Origin: Algicoccus sp048820935
GTDB taxonomy: Bacteria > Pseudomonadota > Gammaproteobacteria > Burkholderiales > Burkholderiaceae_B
DNA length: 64,000 nt
NCBI RefSeq assembly: GCF_048820935.1
Contig: NZ_JBMERD010000011.1
Span: 36,601 to 100,600, forward strand
Direction of reading: 5' to 3'
The notes under the pieces were generated by a model. That model did no database searches. It had not been told where the DNA came from and saw only the letters and a list, made by a program, of their open reading frames with translations. Both the position numbers and the translations under genes were made by a program. Shown piece after piece: positions 17,505-24,456 of this stretch. Every line of letters starts with the position of its first letter. The stretch's first letter is position 1.

Positions 17505-18356
17505 TCAAACTGTTTCGCGTCTAACCGTATTCTGTAATACACCAAGGCCTGTCGCCTCAACACGCACCACATCACCGTCTTTCAAATATTTCGGAGGATC
17601 AAAGCGTGCACCCGAACCCGTGGGCGTCCCCGTCACAATCAAATCACCGGGCAACAACGTCATAAACGTGGACAGGTAACTGATCAGATAGGCAAAGGGG
17701 AAGATCATGTTGGCCGTTGTGTCTGATTGGCGCAGTTCATCATTCACATACGTCTTTAACGACAAGTCGGACAAATCAGGCATGTCTTCAATGGGCACAA
17801 TCCAAGGACCCATGGAGCCAGAAGCATCAAAGTTCTTGCCTTGAGTGACGTTAAATTTACCGTGGCGCATCCAATCGCGCACACTGCCTTCATTGCACAA
17901 GGTCAAGCCAAACACGTGGCTCATCGCGTCTTCTTGGGAGATGCGGCGACCCGCCTTACCAATCACCAGCACGATCTCGCCCTCATAGTCAAACTGCTCA
18001 GACTCAGGGGGCAGCATCAAGGGCTGATCTTGCCCAACCAGCGAAGAGTTGGTACGGGTAAAGAGGCTAGGATACTTAGGCAGTGCTGAGTCGTCTTTGT
18101 ACTCTGCATTACGATTGGCGTAGTTCACGCCAATACACAACACTTTGTCGGCGTTGGGCACAGGCGTCAAAAACTGCACTTCGTCTTCATTGAAATCCAC
18201 CGTTCGGGTTGCACTCAACGCATCTCGATCCCCTGCCGCAATGAGATCGCGCAGGCTCGCATAACCCGTTTTGGTGGATAAATCGGTAATGTCCTTGTCG
18301 TGCAAAATCCCAAAACGATTTTGCCCTGCGGCATAAAAACTAATAAGCTTTTTCAA
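17505..18356 (-). CDS. fumarylacetoacetate hydrolase (FAH) family protein, possible OPET decarboxylase
   Basis: A 283-residue single-domain FAH-family enzyme. Features are the N-terminal MKKLISFYAAGQNRFGIL, the core VLCIGVNYANRNAEY, the metal-ligand cluster DYEGEIVLVIGKAGRRI near residue 125, and the C-terminal VTGTPTGSG. In the homoprotocatechuate pathway HpaG (usually a two-domain protein of about 430 residues) decarboxylates 5-oxopent-3-ene-1,2,5-tricarboxylate. A single-domain FAH protein between hpaF and hpaH could fill that step, which is inference. Ureidoglycolate-lyase-like or acylpyruvase activity are the alternatives. The transcript upstream of it carries a G-run-rich tract (18445-18478). 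Confidence 0.8.
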   Translation of the reverse strand: MKKLISFYAAGQNRFGILHDKDITDLSTKTGYASLRDLIAAGDRDALSATRTVDFNEDEVQFLTPVPNADKVLCIGVNYANRNAEYKDDSALPKYPSLFTRTNSSLVGQDQPLMLPPESEQFDYEGEIVLVIGKAGRRISQEDAMSHVFGLTLCNEGSVRDWMRHGKFNVTQGKNFDASGSMGPWIVPIEDMPDLSDLSLKTYVNDELRQSDTTANMIFPFAYLISYLSTFMTLLPGDLIVTGTPTGSGARFDPPKYLKDGDVVRVEATGLGVLQNTVRRETV

Positions 18357-18444
18357 CGCGTGTACTCCTGCTTGTTGAATGAATTCGTGGCTTGAATGTG
18401 CAAATACCCGAAAGAATGAAAACGACTGGATTGGCGAAGTGGAT

Positions 18445-18478
18445 CCCTAACCCCAATTCCTAACACCAACCCCAACCC
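18445..18478 (-). repeat. G-run-rich tract (possible RNA G-quadruplex) between hpaF and the FAH gene
   Basis: On the minus strand, which is the mRNA sense here, six G-runs of 2-4 residues are separated by short T/A-rich spacers, for example GGGTTGGGGTTGG. It begins immediately after the hpaF stop codon. The tract is low-complexity and looks like imperfect copies of a GGGTTA-like unit. It could fold as a two-tetrad quadruplex; function is unknown. Confidence 0.5.
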
Positions 18479-18871
18479 TTAACCTTGTCGGTTTTTAATG
18501 TATTCGTGCAAATTGTTGTACTTGTAATTCAGATCAGCACTCATCTCCTGAACCTCAAAGGCCACGGCCAAAGGCACAGCCTCATGCAAAGGTTTGAGAT
18601 GAGCTTTAACTGCTTCAAAAATCATGTCTGCAGCTTTTTTCTTGGTTTCCAAATCACGACCTGCGCCAATCCGCAAAACAATGTGCACAAAGCTGTTGTC
18701 CGGATGATCATCACCCACGATGTAATCGTCAATCATCTGTGAGCGCACTCGAACGCCTCCCACCGGAAAAATCCCACTCTCCAGTGCGCTGCGATATACC
18801 GTGTGTTTTAGAGTTTTAATTTCTGAACGATCTTTAATGTTTTTTGAATACTCAATCCATGCGTGAGGCAT
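18479..18871 (-). CDS. hpaF: 5-carboxymethyl-2-hydroxymuconate isomerase
   Basis: A 130-residue member of the CHMI branch of the tautomerase superfamily. HpaF (HpcD) isomerises 5-carboxymethyl-2-hydroxymuconate in homoprotocatechuate degradation. After removal of Met, the N-terminal Pro (MPHAWIEYS) would be the catalytic base, as in all tautomerases. Other family-matching stretches are ESGIFPVGGVRVRSQ (residues about 32-46) and FVHIVLRIGAGRDLETKKKA. Length is near the usual 126 residues. It is separated from the upstream Bug gene by a 103-base intergenic region containing a large inverted repeat. This is the most pathway-specific gene of the cluster and the main basis for the homoprotocatechuate assignment. 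Confidence 0.88.
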   Translation of the reverse strand: MPHAWIEYSKNIKDRSEIKTLKHTVYRSALESGIFPVGGVRVRSQMIDDYIVGDDHPDNSFVHIVLRIGAGRDLETKKKAADMIFEAVKAHLKPLHEAVPLAVAFEVQEMSADLNYKYNNLHEYIKNRQG

Positions 18872-18891
18872 TTTGATTCCTTGACGTTAAG

Positions 18892-18970
18892 CGTTATCGG
18901 CAGACCAATGTTTGGTTTTTATCAAATCTTTCTAGTCATGTGCTGGCTAGACATCGATCTGCCGATAACG
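18892..18970 (-). repeat. 13-bp perfect inverted repeat enclosing two smaller hairpins, upstream of hpaF
   Basis: CGTTATCGGCAGA at 18892-18904 pairs perfectly with TCTGCCGATAACG at 18958-18970. The 53-base interior holds two smaller inverted repeats (CCAA-TGT-TTGG and a CTAG pair about 11 bases apart), so the transcript could form a closed multibranch structure. It fills most of the gap between the Bug gene stop (18975) and the hpaF start (18871). It may be an mRNA processing or differential-expression element, or a dispersed palindromic repeat. No obvious target-site duplication flanks it. Confidence 0.6.
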
Positions 18971-18974
18971 ATTT

Positions 18975-19946
18975 TTATTGCGCTTCGATACCCGCTTCTT
19001 TAATCAGCTCCGACCAGCGCTTGCCTTCGGATGCAATCAGTGCTTGAAACTCTTCTGGTGTGGATCCCTGTACCCCGACACCGACACCCGCAAAACTAGC
19101 TTGTACTTTTTCATCAGCCAACGCTTTTTGGACTGATTCGTTCAGGCGATTGAGGACTTCTTTCGGTGTTCCTTTGGGTGCAGACATACCGTACCAACCT
19201 GATACCTCAAATTCTGGGAAGCCCAGCTCGGCGATCGTAGGTACATCAGGGAGTGACGGCACTCGCTGTGGGCTTGTCACTGCCAATGGCACCAGCTTCC
19301 CACTATTGATATGCGGCAAGACGGACACTGGACTTGAAAGCATGATATTGACACGACCGCCCATCACATCCGTTAAGGCTGGGCCTGAACCAGGATAAGG
19401 GATATGCGTCATTTCAATACCCATGGTTTTCTGGAACAACAAGGACGCTAAGTAAGCTGCCGAGGCACCGCTCGCAAAATCAATTTCACCGGGTTTGGCT
19501 TTTGCCATCGCAACGAGATCTTCGACTGTTTTGACGCCCAATCCGGGATTTGCCACCACAACATAGGGCACACTCGCCAGTTGTGAGATTGCTGCAAAAT
19601 CATTCTCTGGATCGTAGTTTGTCGCTTTGTATAAGCTGGGGTTAAGTGCCATGGTGGCTTGCAACACAAACGTCAGCGTATAACCATCTGGGTTTGCCGT
19701 TGCACCCGCTTTGGTTCCCACAATACCGTTTGCGCCAGGCTTGTTATCCACCACCACGGGTTGCCCTAACTCTTTGGTCATGTGTTCGGCCACGATTCGG
19801 GCCACCACATCCGTTCCCCCGCCCGCTTTGAATGGAACCACAAACTTAATGGGATCTGTCGGATAGTTTTGTGCAGACACGGGTGTCATCACGGTCATCA
19901 AACCTAAAGTACCCACGCAAAGCAAATTTTTTACTAAGGATTTCAT
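18975..19946 (-). CDS. Bug-family (tripartite tricarboxylate transporter) periplasmic substrate-binding protein
   Basis: A 323-residue extracytoplasmic solute receptor of the Bug/TctC family, greatly expanded in Burkholderiales. It starts with a signal peptide (positively charged MKSLVKN, a hydrophobic core, and a cleavage site around PVSAQ). The characteristic first strand is YPTDPIKFVVPFKAGGGTDVVAR, followed by GQPVVVDNKPGANGIVGTKA. These proteins bind carboxylates or related solutes in the periplasm. No TctA/TctB membrane genes are nearby, so it is an orphan receptor, as is usual for the family. I chose the ATG at 19946 because GGAGGAG lies just upstream; an in-frame start at 19976 would put ten charged residues before the signal peptide. 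Confidence 0.93.
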   Translation of the reverse strand: MKSLVKNLLCVGTLGLMTVMTPVSAQNYPTDPIKFVVPFKAGGGTDVVARIVAEHMTKELGQPVVVDNKPGANGIVGTKAGATANPDGYTLTFVLQATMALNPSLYKATNYDPENDFAAISQLASVPYVVVANPGLGVKTVEDLVAMAKAKPGEIDFASGASAAYLASLLFQKTMGIEMTHIPYPGSGPALTDVMGGRVNIMLSSPVSVLPHINSGKLVPLAVTSPQRVPSLPDVPTIAELGFPEFEVSGWYGMSAPKGTPKEVLNRLNESVQKALADEKVQASFAGVGVGVQGSTPEEFQALIASEGKRWSELIKEAGIEAQ

Positions 19947-19982
19947 ATGTCTCCTCCTGTCTCTCTTCCAAGTCAAATAGAC

Positions 19983-20891
19983 TTAGCTGGATTTCTTGGC
20001 TGCAAACAATTCGTCGATTTTGCGCTCGTACTCGTGATAGTTCAGGAAGCTATACAAATCTTCACGGGTTTGCATAATGTTCAGAACATCTTTTTGCGTA
20101 CCTTCTGCACGAACCGTTTCATAGACTTTCAAGGCGGCTGCATTCATCGCACGTGTGGCTGACAGAGGATACAGTGCAGCCGACACGCCGGCGTCACGAA
20201 GTTCATCAGTTGTGAAGCTAGGTGTTTTGGAGAACTCTGTAATATTTGCCAGCACGGAATAAGGCTTATTCAAGGCATCTGCAAGCTTGCGATACTGATC
20301 AAGCTCTGTAAAGGCTTCAGCAAAGATCATGTCTGCACCTGCTTCAATATAAGCACTTGCGCGATCAATCGCACCATCCAATCCTTCAATTGCAAGTGCG
20401 TCTGTGCGAGCCACAATGACGAAGTTTTCGTCATAACGTGCATCAACAGCTGCTTTGATTCGATCCAGCATCTCATCTTTTGAGACAATCTCTTTACCTG
20501 GACGATGGCCACAACGTTTGAGTGCTACTTGATCTTCCATGTGCATTGCACCTGCACCATCTTTAATCAGGCCACGGACCAAACGAGCAATCGAGTAAGC
20601 ACCCCCAAACCCAGTATCTACATCAACCAGAATTGGCAAGTCAGTTGCATCAGAGAGCTTTCGCAAATCTGTCAACACGTCATTGATTGTTGTCACACCC
20701 AAATCTGGGAGTCCATAAGAAGCATTGGCCACACCAGCGCCTGCAAGGTACAACGCACGGAAACCAACTTGCTTGGCCATCAAACCTGCGTACGCATTAA
20801 TCGCGCCAATGATCTGCAAAGGAGACTCTTCCTGGAGAGCCTGTCTGAAGCGTGTGCCGGCTGATGTCGGGGATGGAATATGTGTTAACAT
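19983..20891 (-). CDS. PrpB-type lyase of the isocitrate lyase/PEP mutase superfamily (annotated as methylisocitrate lyase)
   Basis: A 302-residue Mg-dependent TIM-barrel lyase. PrpB cleaves 2-methylisocitrate to pyruvate and succinate. Diagnostic stretches are GAINAYAGLMAKQVGFRALYL cut by GVANASYGLPDLG, the metal-site VDVDTGFGG, MEDQVALKRCGHRPGKE carrying the catalytic Cys loop of (methyl)isocitrate lyases, and IVARTDALAIEGLDGA. It is not next to prpC, acnD or prpR as in propionate operons, but heads an operon with a Bug protein and meta-cleavage enzymes. It may therefore act on a different 2-substituted malate or isocitrate. The ATG at 20891 is preferred: GGAG is 7 bases upstream, inside the operator-like repeat; 18 extra upstream codons lack homology. 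Confidence 0.85.
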   Translation of the reverse strand: MLTHIPSPTSAGTRFRQALQEESPLQIIGAINAYAGLMAKQVGFRALYLAGAGVANASYGLPDLGVTTINDVLTDLRKLSDATDLPILVDVDTGFGGAYSIARLVRGLIKDGAGAMHMEDQVALKRCGHRPGKEIVSKDEMLDRIKAAVDARYDENFVIVARTDALAIEGLDGAIDRASAYIEAGADMIFAEAFTELDQYRKLADALNKPYSVLANITEFSKTPSFTTDELRDAGVSAALYPLSATRAMNAAALKVYETVRAEGTQKDVLNIMQTREDLYSFLNYHEYERKIDELFAAKKSS

Positions 20892-20897
20892 AAAAAC

Positions 20898-21003
20898 TCC
20901 ACAATATGGATTAATAACTAGAAAACTATCTGTGTATTGAATCATTCAGTTAAGCGACTGTCAACAAATGGATGAATAATTGATTTATTATCCACTATAT
21001 GGA
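20898..21003. promoter_or_regulatory. divergent operator region between the PrpB-type gene and the IclR gene
   Basis: Two near-identical half-palindromes, TCCACAATATGGA (20898-20910) and TCCACTATATGGA (20991-21003), lie immediately upstream of the two divergent start codons. With their flanks (AAAACTCC... and ...GGAGTTTTAT) they are inverted copies of one another. A third imperfect palindrome (TGGAT...ATCCA, 20969-20994) lies between and abuts the right copy. Spacing and symmetry fit binding of the adjacent IclR regulator as a dimer or tetramer, repressing both itself and the operon. The copies include the Shine-Dalgarno GGAG of each gene. Confidence 0.6.
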
Positions 21004-21008
21004 GTTTT

Positions 21009-21803
21009 ATGATGCGACCTGGTGCTCAACTTATCTACCGTATGGTCGATGTACTCATGGGATTAGCGGCTTCCAATCGCGATGGCATTGGTATGACCGA
21101 TCTTGCCCGTCAAACCGGTCTGGCGGGCCCAACGGTTCACAGATTGCTACAAGCATTGGTTGATGTCGGCATGGTTTACCAACGTCCTGAAGACAAACGC
21201 TATGTACTGGGCTCACTCCTAGTGGAGCTTGGCCGCATCGCTGGAGAACGTTTCGATTTGTTATCGATCAGCGAGACACAAATTGAAGCATTAGCAAATA
21301 AAACTGGGGATACCGTTTTCTTTCTGGTTCGTAGCGGCAACGATATGCACTGCCTGGCACGGGCATCAGGCTCTTTCCCCATCAAAACCCTAATCACCGA
21401 AGTCGGCACCAACCGCCCAATCGGTGTGGGCGCAAGCGGCTTAGCTGTCATGGCCGCCATGCCTGAGCAAGATGCGAACGAACTACTCTCTCAGCACGCC
21501 GCCCACTATCTTGAAGTCGGTCGCAGTCTGGCAAGCGTGGCTGAGGAAGTCGCAATGGCTCGAATTTCAGGCTATGTTGTGCGAGTCATGCCAGCCCTTG
21601 GTGCGACCACAGTTGCCGTCGCCATACGTGACAAAGCGGGCTATCCATTTGCATCCGTGAGTGCGAGCGCTATTTCGCAAAGAATGGTGGGTGATCACCT
21701 GTCTAATGTTCTGAAAGAGTTGAAATCAATCGCTCAGCATATCGAGGGACAGATTGATTTTGAAAGCCAGCGAGTGATGAATCGAGCAACGGTAACCAAA
21801 TAA
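21009..21803 (+). CDS. IclR-family transcriptional regulator
   Basis: A 264-residue IclR-type regulator. The N-terminal winged helix-turn-helix spans about residues 8-70 (GIGMTDLARQTGLAGPTVHRLLQALVDVGMV). It is followed by the effector-binding GAF-like domain, with DTVFFLVRSGNDMHCLARASG and PIGVGASGLAVMAAMP. It is divergently transcribed from the PrpB-type/meta-cleavage operon and separated by 117 bases containing symmetric operator-like repeats, so it most likely controls that operon in response to an aromatic-derived or carboxylate effector. The ATG at 21010-21012 (second codon) could be used instead of 21009 by one frame reading; the reading frame given begins MMRPG. Confidence 0.9.
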   Translation: MMRPGAQLIYRMVDVLMGLAASNRDGIGMTDLARQTGLAGPTVHRLLQALVDVGMVYQRPEDKRYVLGSLLVELGRIAGERFDLLSISETQIEALANKTGDTVFFLVRSGNDMHCLARASGSFPIKTLITEVGTNRPIGVGASGLAVMAAMPEQDANELLSQHAAHYLEVGRSLASVAEEVAMARISGYVVRVMPALGATTVAVAIRDKAGYPFASVSASAISQRMVGDHLSNVLKELKSIAQHIEGQIDFESQRVMNRATVTK

Positions 21804-21831
21804 CTGATGAGGCCATTGTGACAATCAAAAT

Positions 21832-22396
21832 TCACCGTGGCTGCACACCCAAGGCAAACCAATATGGCTCGAAACTAAGGACGACGCATTCAACCAGCAA
21901 ACGGTTTAAGTCCTGATAATCACCACGACAGTGCGCTTTATCTAGTGTTTCGTAATAGGCTAAACGTTGCTCGACCTAAATAACCGTCGCCGAAAAACCC
22001 GCCTTCATCAACTCTAAATTCATCAATAGGCGAACCGTGCGACCCTTCCCATCAATGAAAGGATGAATTCTGACGAGTTCACCATGCACACGTGCAGCGC
22101 GTTCGACAGGGTGCATCTGCTGGCCATCGTGGTGACACCAATCTATAAATTCCTGCATCTGCTCAGGCACAAGCACAGCATCTGGGGGACGATGTTCTGC
22201 CCCTGCCATCAAAACATTTTGCTGACGATAACGTCCTGCGTTGTCAGGATCAATATTTTTTCAGAATCAGCTGATGTAAGGACTTGATTGTCCATTCATC
22301 GAATGGCTGTGGATCTTGAACGCATTCCTTCACAAACAAAATCGCATCCCGATGGTTGATTGCTTCGAAATGCTCACGCAAGGTTTTTCCACTCAT
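21832..22396 (-). pseudogene. Fic-domain protein gene, 5'-truncated with a frameshift and an in-frame stop
   Basis: Three segments read together as one Fic protein on the minus strand. First, 22396 to about 22258: SGKTLREHFEAINHRDA through SLHQLILKK, ending in a stop. Second, in another frame, about 22262 to 21976: NIDPDNAGRYRQQNVLMAGAEH and the Fic core HPFIDGKGRTVRLLMN. Third, after a TAG, the same frame continues with VEQRLAYYETLDKAH and LSFEPYW to 21832. The frameshift lies in a run of six A; removing one restores the frame. The stop could be a CAG-to-TAG change. The core has HPFxDGKGR where active AMP-transferases have HPFxxGNGR. The N-terminal part expected before SGKTLREH is missing. 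The gene should be inactive. Confidence 0.85.
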
Positions 22397-22467
22397 AAAA
22401 AAATCCCAGTAAATCACACAAGGATCGACTGGGAAATTTAACCATACACGATGATTTATTCTAGTTT

Positions 22468-22968
22468 CTAGAACGGAATATCGTCGTCAATATCACCTAA
22501 GTTCGCTGCGCTACTTGATGCAGGCGCTGCTGGACGTTGCGTGGGTTGTGCTGGCTGACGACGTGGTTCCTGCGAATAACCGTCATCGCTGCGACCATAA
22601 TCAGAACCGCCACCATAGTCCGATCCACCACTATCTCTTCCGCCAAGCATCTGCATCTGTTCAGCCACGATTTCAGTTGTGTACTGGTCTTGGCCTTCTC
22701 GGTTTTGCCACTTACGGGTCTGCAATCGCCCTTCAATGTAAACAGGACGACCTTTGCGCAAATATTCACCTGCAATTTCTGCCAAACGGCCAAACATCAC
22801 AACCCGATGCCATTCGGTCTCATCCCGACGATCACCGGTCGACGGATCCCGATAATTTCGGGTTGTCGCGATCGACAGATTGCAAATCGCGGCACCATTC
22901 GCGCTATGGCGAATTTCTGGATCACGGCCCAGATTACCGACAAGAATAACTTTATTGACCGATGCCAT
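22468..22968 (-). CDS. ssb: single-stranded DNA-binding protein
   Basis: A 166-residue SSB that coats single-stranded DNA as a tetramer during replication, repair and recombination. The OB-fold occupies residues 1-110 (MASVNKVILVGNLGRDPE, WHRVVMFGRLAEIAGEYLRKG, VYIEGRLQTRKWQ). It is followed by a Gly/Ser/Tyr- and Pro/Gln-rich linker and the acidic tip DIDDDIPF, which recruits partner proteins. The ATG at 22968 has AGGAGGAAG just upstream and is the usual SSB start; an upstream in-frame ATG at 23004 is not supported. It is transcribed in the same direction as the MFS gene, in the ssb / MFS / uvrA arrangement common in Burkholderiales. Confidence 0.97.
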   Translation of the reverse strand: MASVNKVILVGNLGRDPEIRHSANGAAICNLSIATTRNYRDPSTGDRRDETEWHRVVMFGRLAEIAGEYLRKGRPVYIEGRLQTRKWQNREGQDQYTTEIVAEQMQMLGGRDSGGSDYGGGSDYGRSDDGYSQEPRRQPAQPTQRPAAPASSSAANLGDIDDDIPF

Positions 22969-23133
22969 CTCGATCTTCCTCCTGAATAAATAGGGACAAG
23001 ACACAGTGATCTAACCGACAATCAGTTTTTTAACCCACCACTGCTGTCAACATAATGTGAGTGTACGTCAGACGACCGCGTTTGCGAATTTCACTATCTT
23101 GCAACATTCAAGTCCATCTGACTACTCGTAAAA

Positions 23134-24354
23134 TTACACGGCTGTTTCGGTTGATTCCGTTTGGCGCGCATGCATTGAGATTGGCTTCATTGACCAAGTC
23201 ACAATCAACCAGAATAAACTCAATGCAGCAATGGCGAAGAACACAGACTGCGTACCCTGTGTCGCAGCCAACCAACCACCTAAGGCACCCCCAAGAAACA
23301 AACCAACGGCCTGGGTCGTGTTGTAAACCCCTAACGTAAGACCTCGCAAGGACTCCGGCGCCAGACGGGATGCCAGTGACGGCTGGAGCGCTTCAAGCAC
23401 GTTAAACGCCACAAAAAACAGCAACAACCAGAACACCAAAGACCACCAGCCACTTGTGCCAAAGGCCAAGCCTAAACCCACCACCAGCAACAAAATAACA
23501 CACAGTTTTAAAACGCCTACATGTTGGCGCCGCTTTTCTGTGATGATCACAATCGGTATCATCAGTACAAAAGACACGAGAATGACCGGCAGATACGCAA
23601 ACCACAATTGATCTGCTTGGATATCGCCATACTCCACGAGCAAAGGGGGCACCACCACAAACAGCGCCACCTGACTCAAATGCAAACAAAACACACCCAC
23701 ATTTAGTCGAACCAAACCGCCGTTGGTCAGCACTTGGCGAGTATGGCCACGCTCCATTTGCACCACAGCCCTAGGAACCACAGGAATGCGCGTGGCCGCC
23801 ACAATAAAGGTTGCAACACCAAGCGCCGTAATGACCCAGAACAAACCTTCCAGACCGCCCCAGCCAACAATTAAAGGTGAAATCACCAGCGAGATCGCAA
23901 ATGACAATCCGATCGAGGCACCCACCATAGCCATTGCACGTGTACGAACTTCGGGTCGAATAATATCGGCCAACCAAGCTGTAATCGCAGCCGAGATTGC
24001 ACCAGAGCCTTGCACTGCACGTCCAATCGTGACACCCCAAAGACTGTCAGAGACCGCACAAATGACGCTACCCACAATAAACAGGGTTAGACCAAACAGC
24101 ACGATGGGTTTTCTGCCGATGCGATCCGAGGCCATCCCAAATGGAATCTGCATCACAGCTTGGGTCAGTCCATAAGCGCCCAACGCAAGACCCACCTGTG
24201 TCGCATCCATACCACCTTCCAGCGTCTGCGCAGCCACCGCAAAAACCGGTAACAACAAGAACAAACCCAACATTCGGGTTGCAAATAATCCAGCTAGCCA
24301 GACACTGGCACTGCGTTCAACGGGATTCAGGGAAAGACGGGCGGGTGTATTCAT
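23134..24354 (-). CDS. MFS transporter (YajR-like)
   Basis: A 406-residue major facilitator with 12 predicted membrane segments. The loop 2-3 signature is visible as GMASDRIGRKPIVLFGL (about residues 77-93), preceded by LALGAYGLTQAVMQIPFG. It resembles the YajR group of drug-proton antiporters but lacks the C-terminal cytoplasmic ferredoxin-like domain of E. coli YajR. The substrate is unknown. It is divergent from uvrA and upstream of ssb. A 14-bp palindrome (AGTAACAAGTTACT, 24398-24411) lies in the divergent region and may be an operator for either gene. Confidence 0.85.
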   Translation of the reverse strand: MNTPARLSLNPVERSASVWLAGLFATRMLGLFLLLPVFAVAAQTLEGGMDATQVGLALGAYGLTQAVMQIPFGMASDRIGRKPIVLFGLTLFIVGSVICAVSDSLWGVTIGRAVQGSGAISAAITAWLADIIRPEVRTRAMAMVGASIGLSFAISLVISPLIVGWGGLEGLFWVITALGVATFIVAATRIPVVPRAVVQMERGHTRQVLTNGGLVRLNVGVFCLHLSQVALFVVVPPLLVEYGDIQADQLWFAYLPVILVSFVLMIPIVIITEKRRQHVGVLKLCVILLLVVGLGLAFGTSGWWSLVFWLLLFFVAFNVLEALQPSLASRLAPESLRGLTLGVYNTTQAVGLFLGGALGGWLAATQGTQSVFFAIAALSLFWLIVTWSMKPISMHARQTESTETAV

Positions 24355-24397
24355 GAGTCAAGGCAATACGTAAGGGTGTCGAACTTAGGCGAGTTAT

Positions 24398-24411
24398 AGT
24401 AACAAGTTACT
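24398..24411. promoter_or_regulatory. palindrome in the MFS/uvrA divergent region
   Basis: AGTAACAAGTTACT is a perfect palindrome of two 6-base arms around AA, flanked by a further GAGT/ACTC match. It is positioned to serve as a protein-binding site for one or both divergent genes. It does not match the LexA consensus CTGT-N8-ACAG expected for an SOS gene. Confidence 0.35.
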
Positions 24412-24456
24412 CAAAATTTTTTGTCGTTACCCTTAATGACACTACCATCAGGCTCA

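Noticed and set aside
22459..22473. TTCTAG-TTT-CTAGAA hairpin at the end of ssb
   Set aside because: It overlaps the ssb stop codon, the stem is short and AT-rich and no T-tract follows in the minus direction, so it is not convincing as a terminator.
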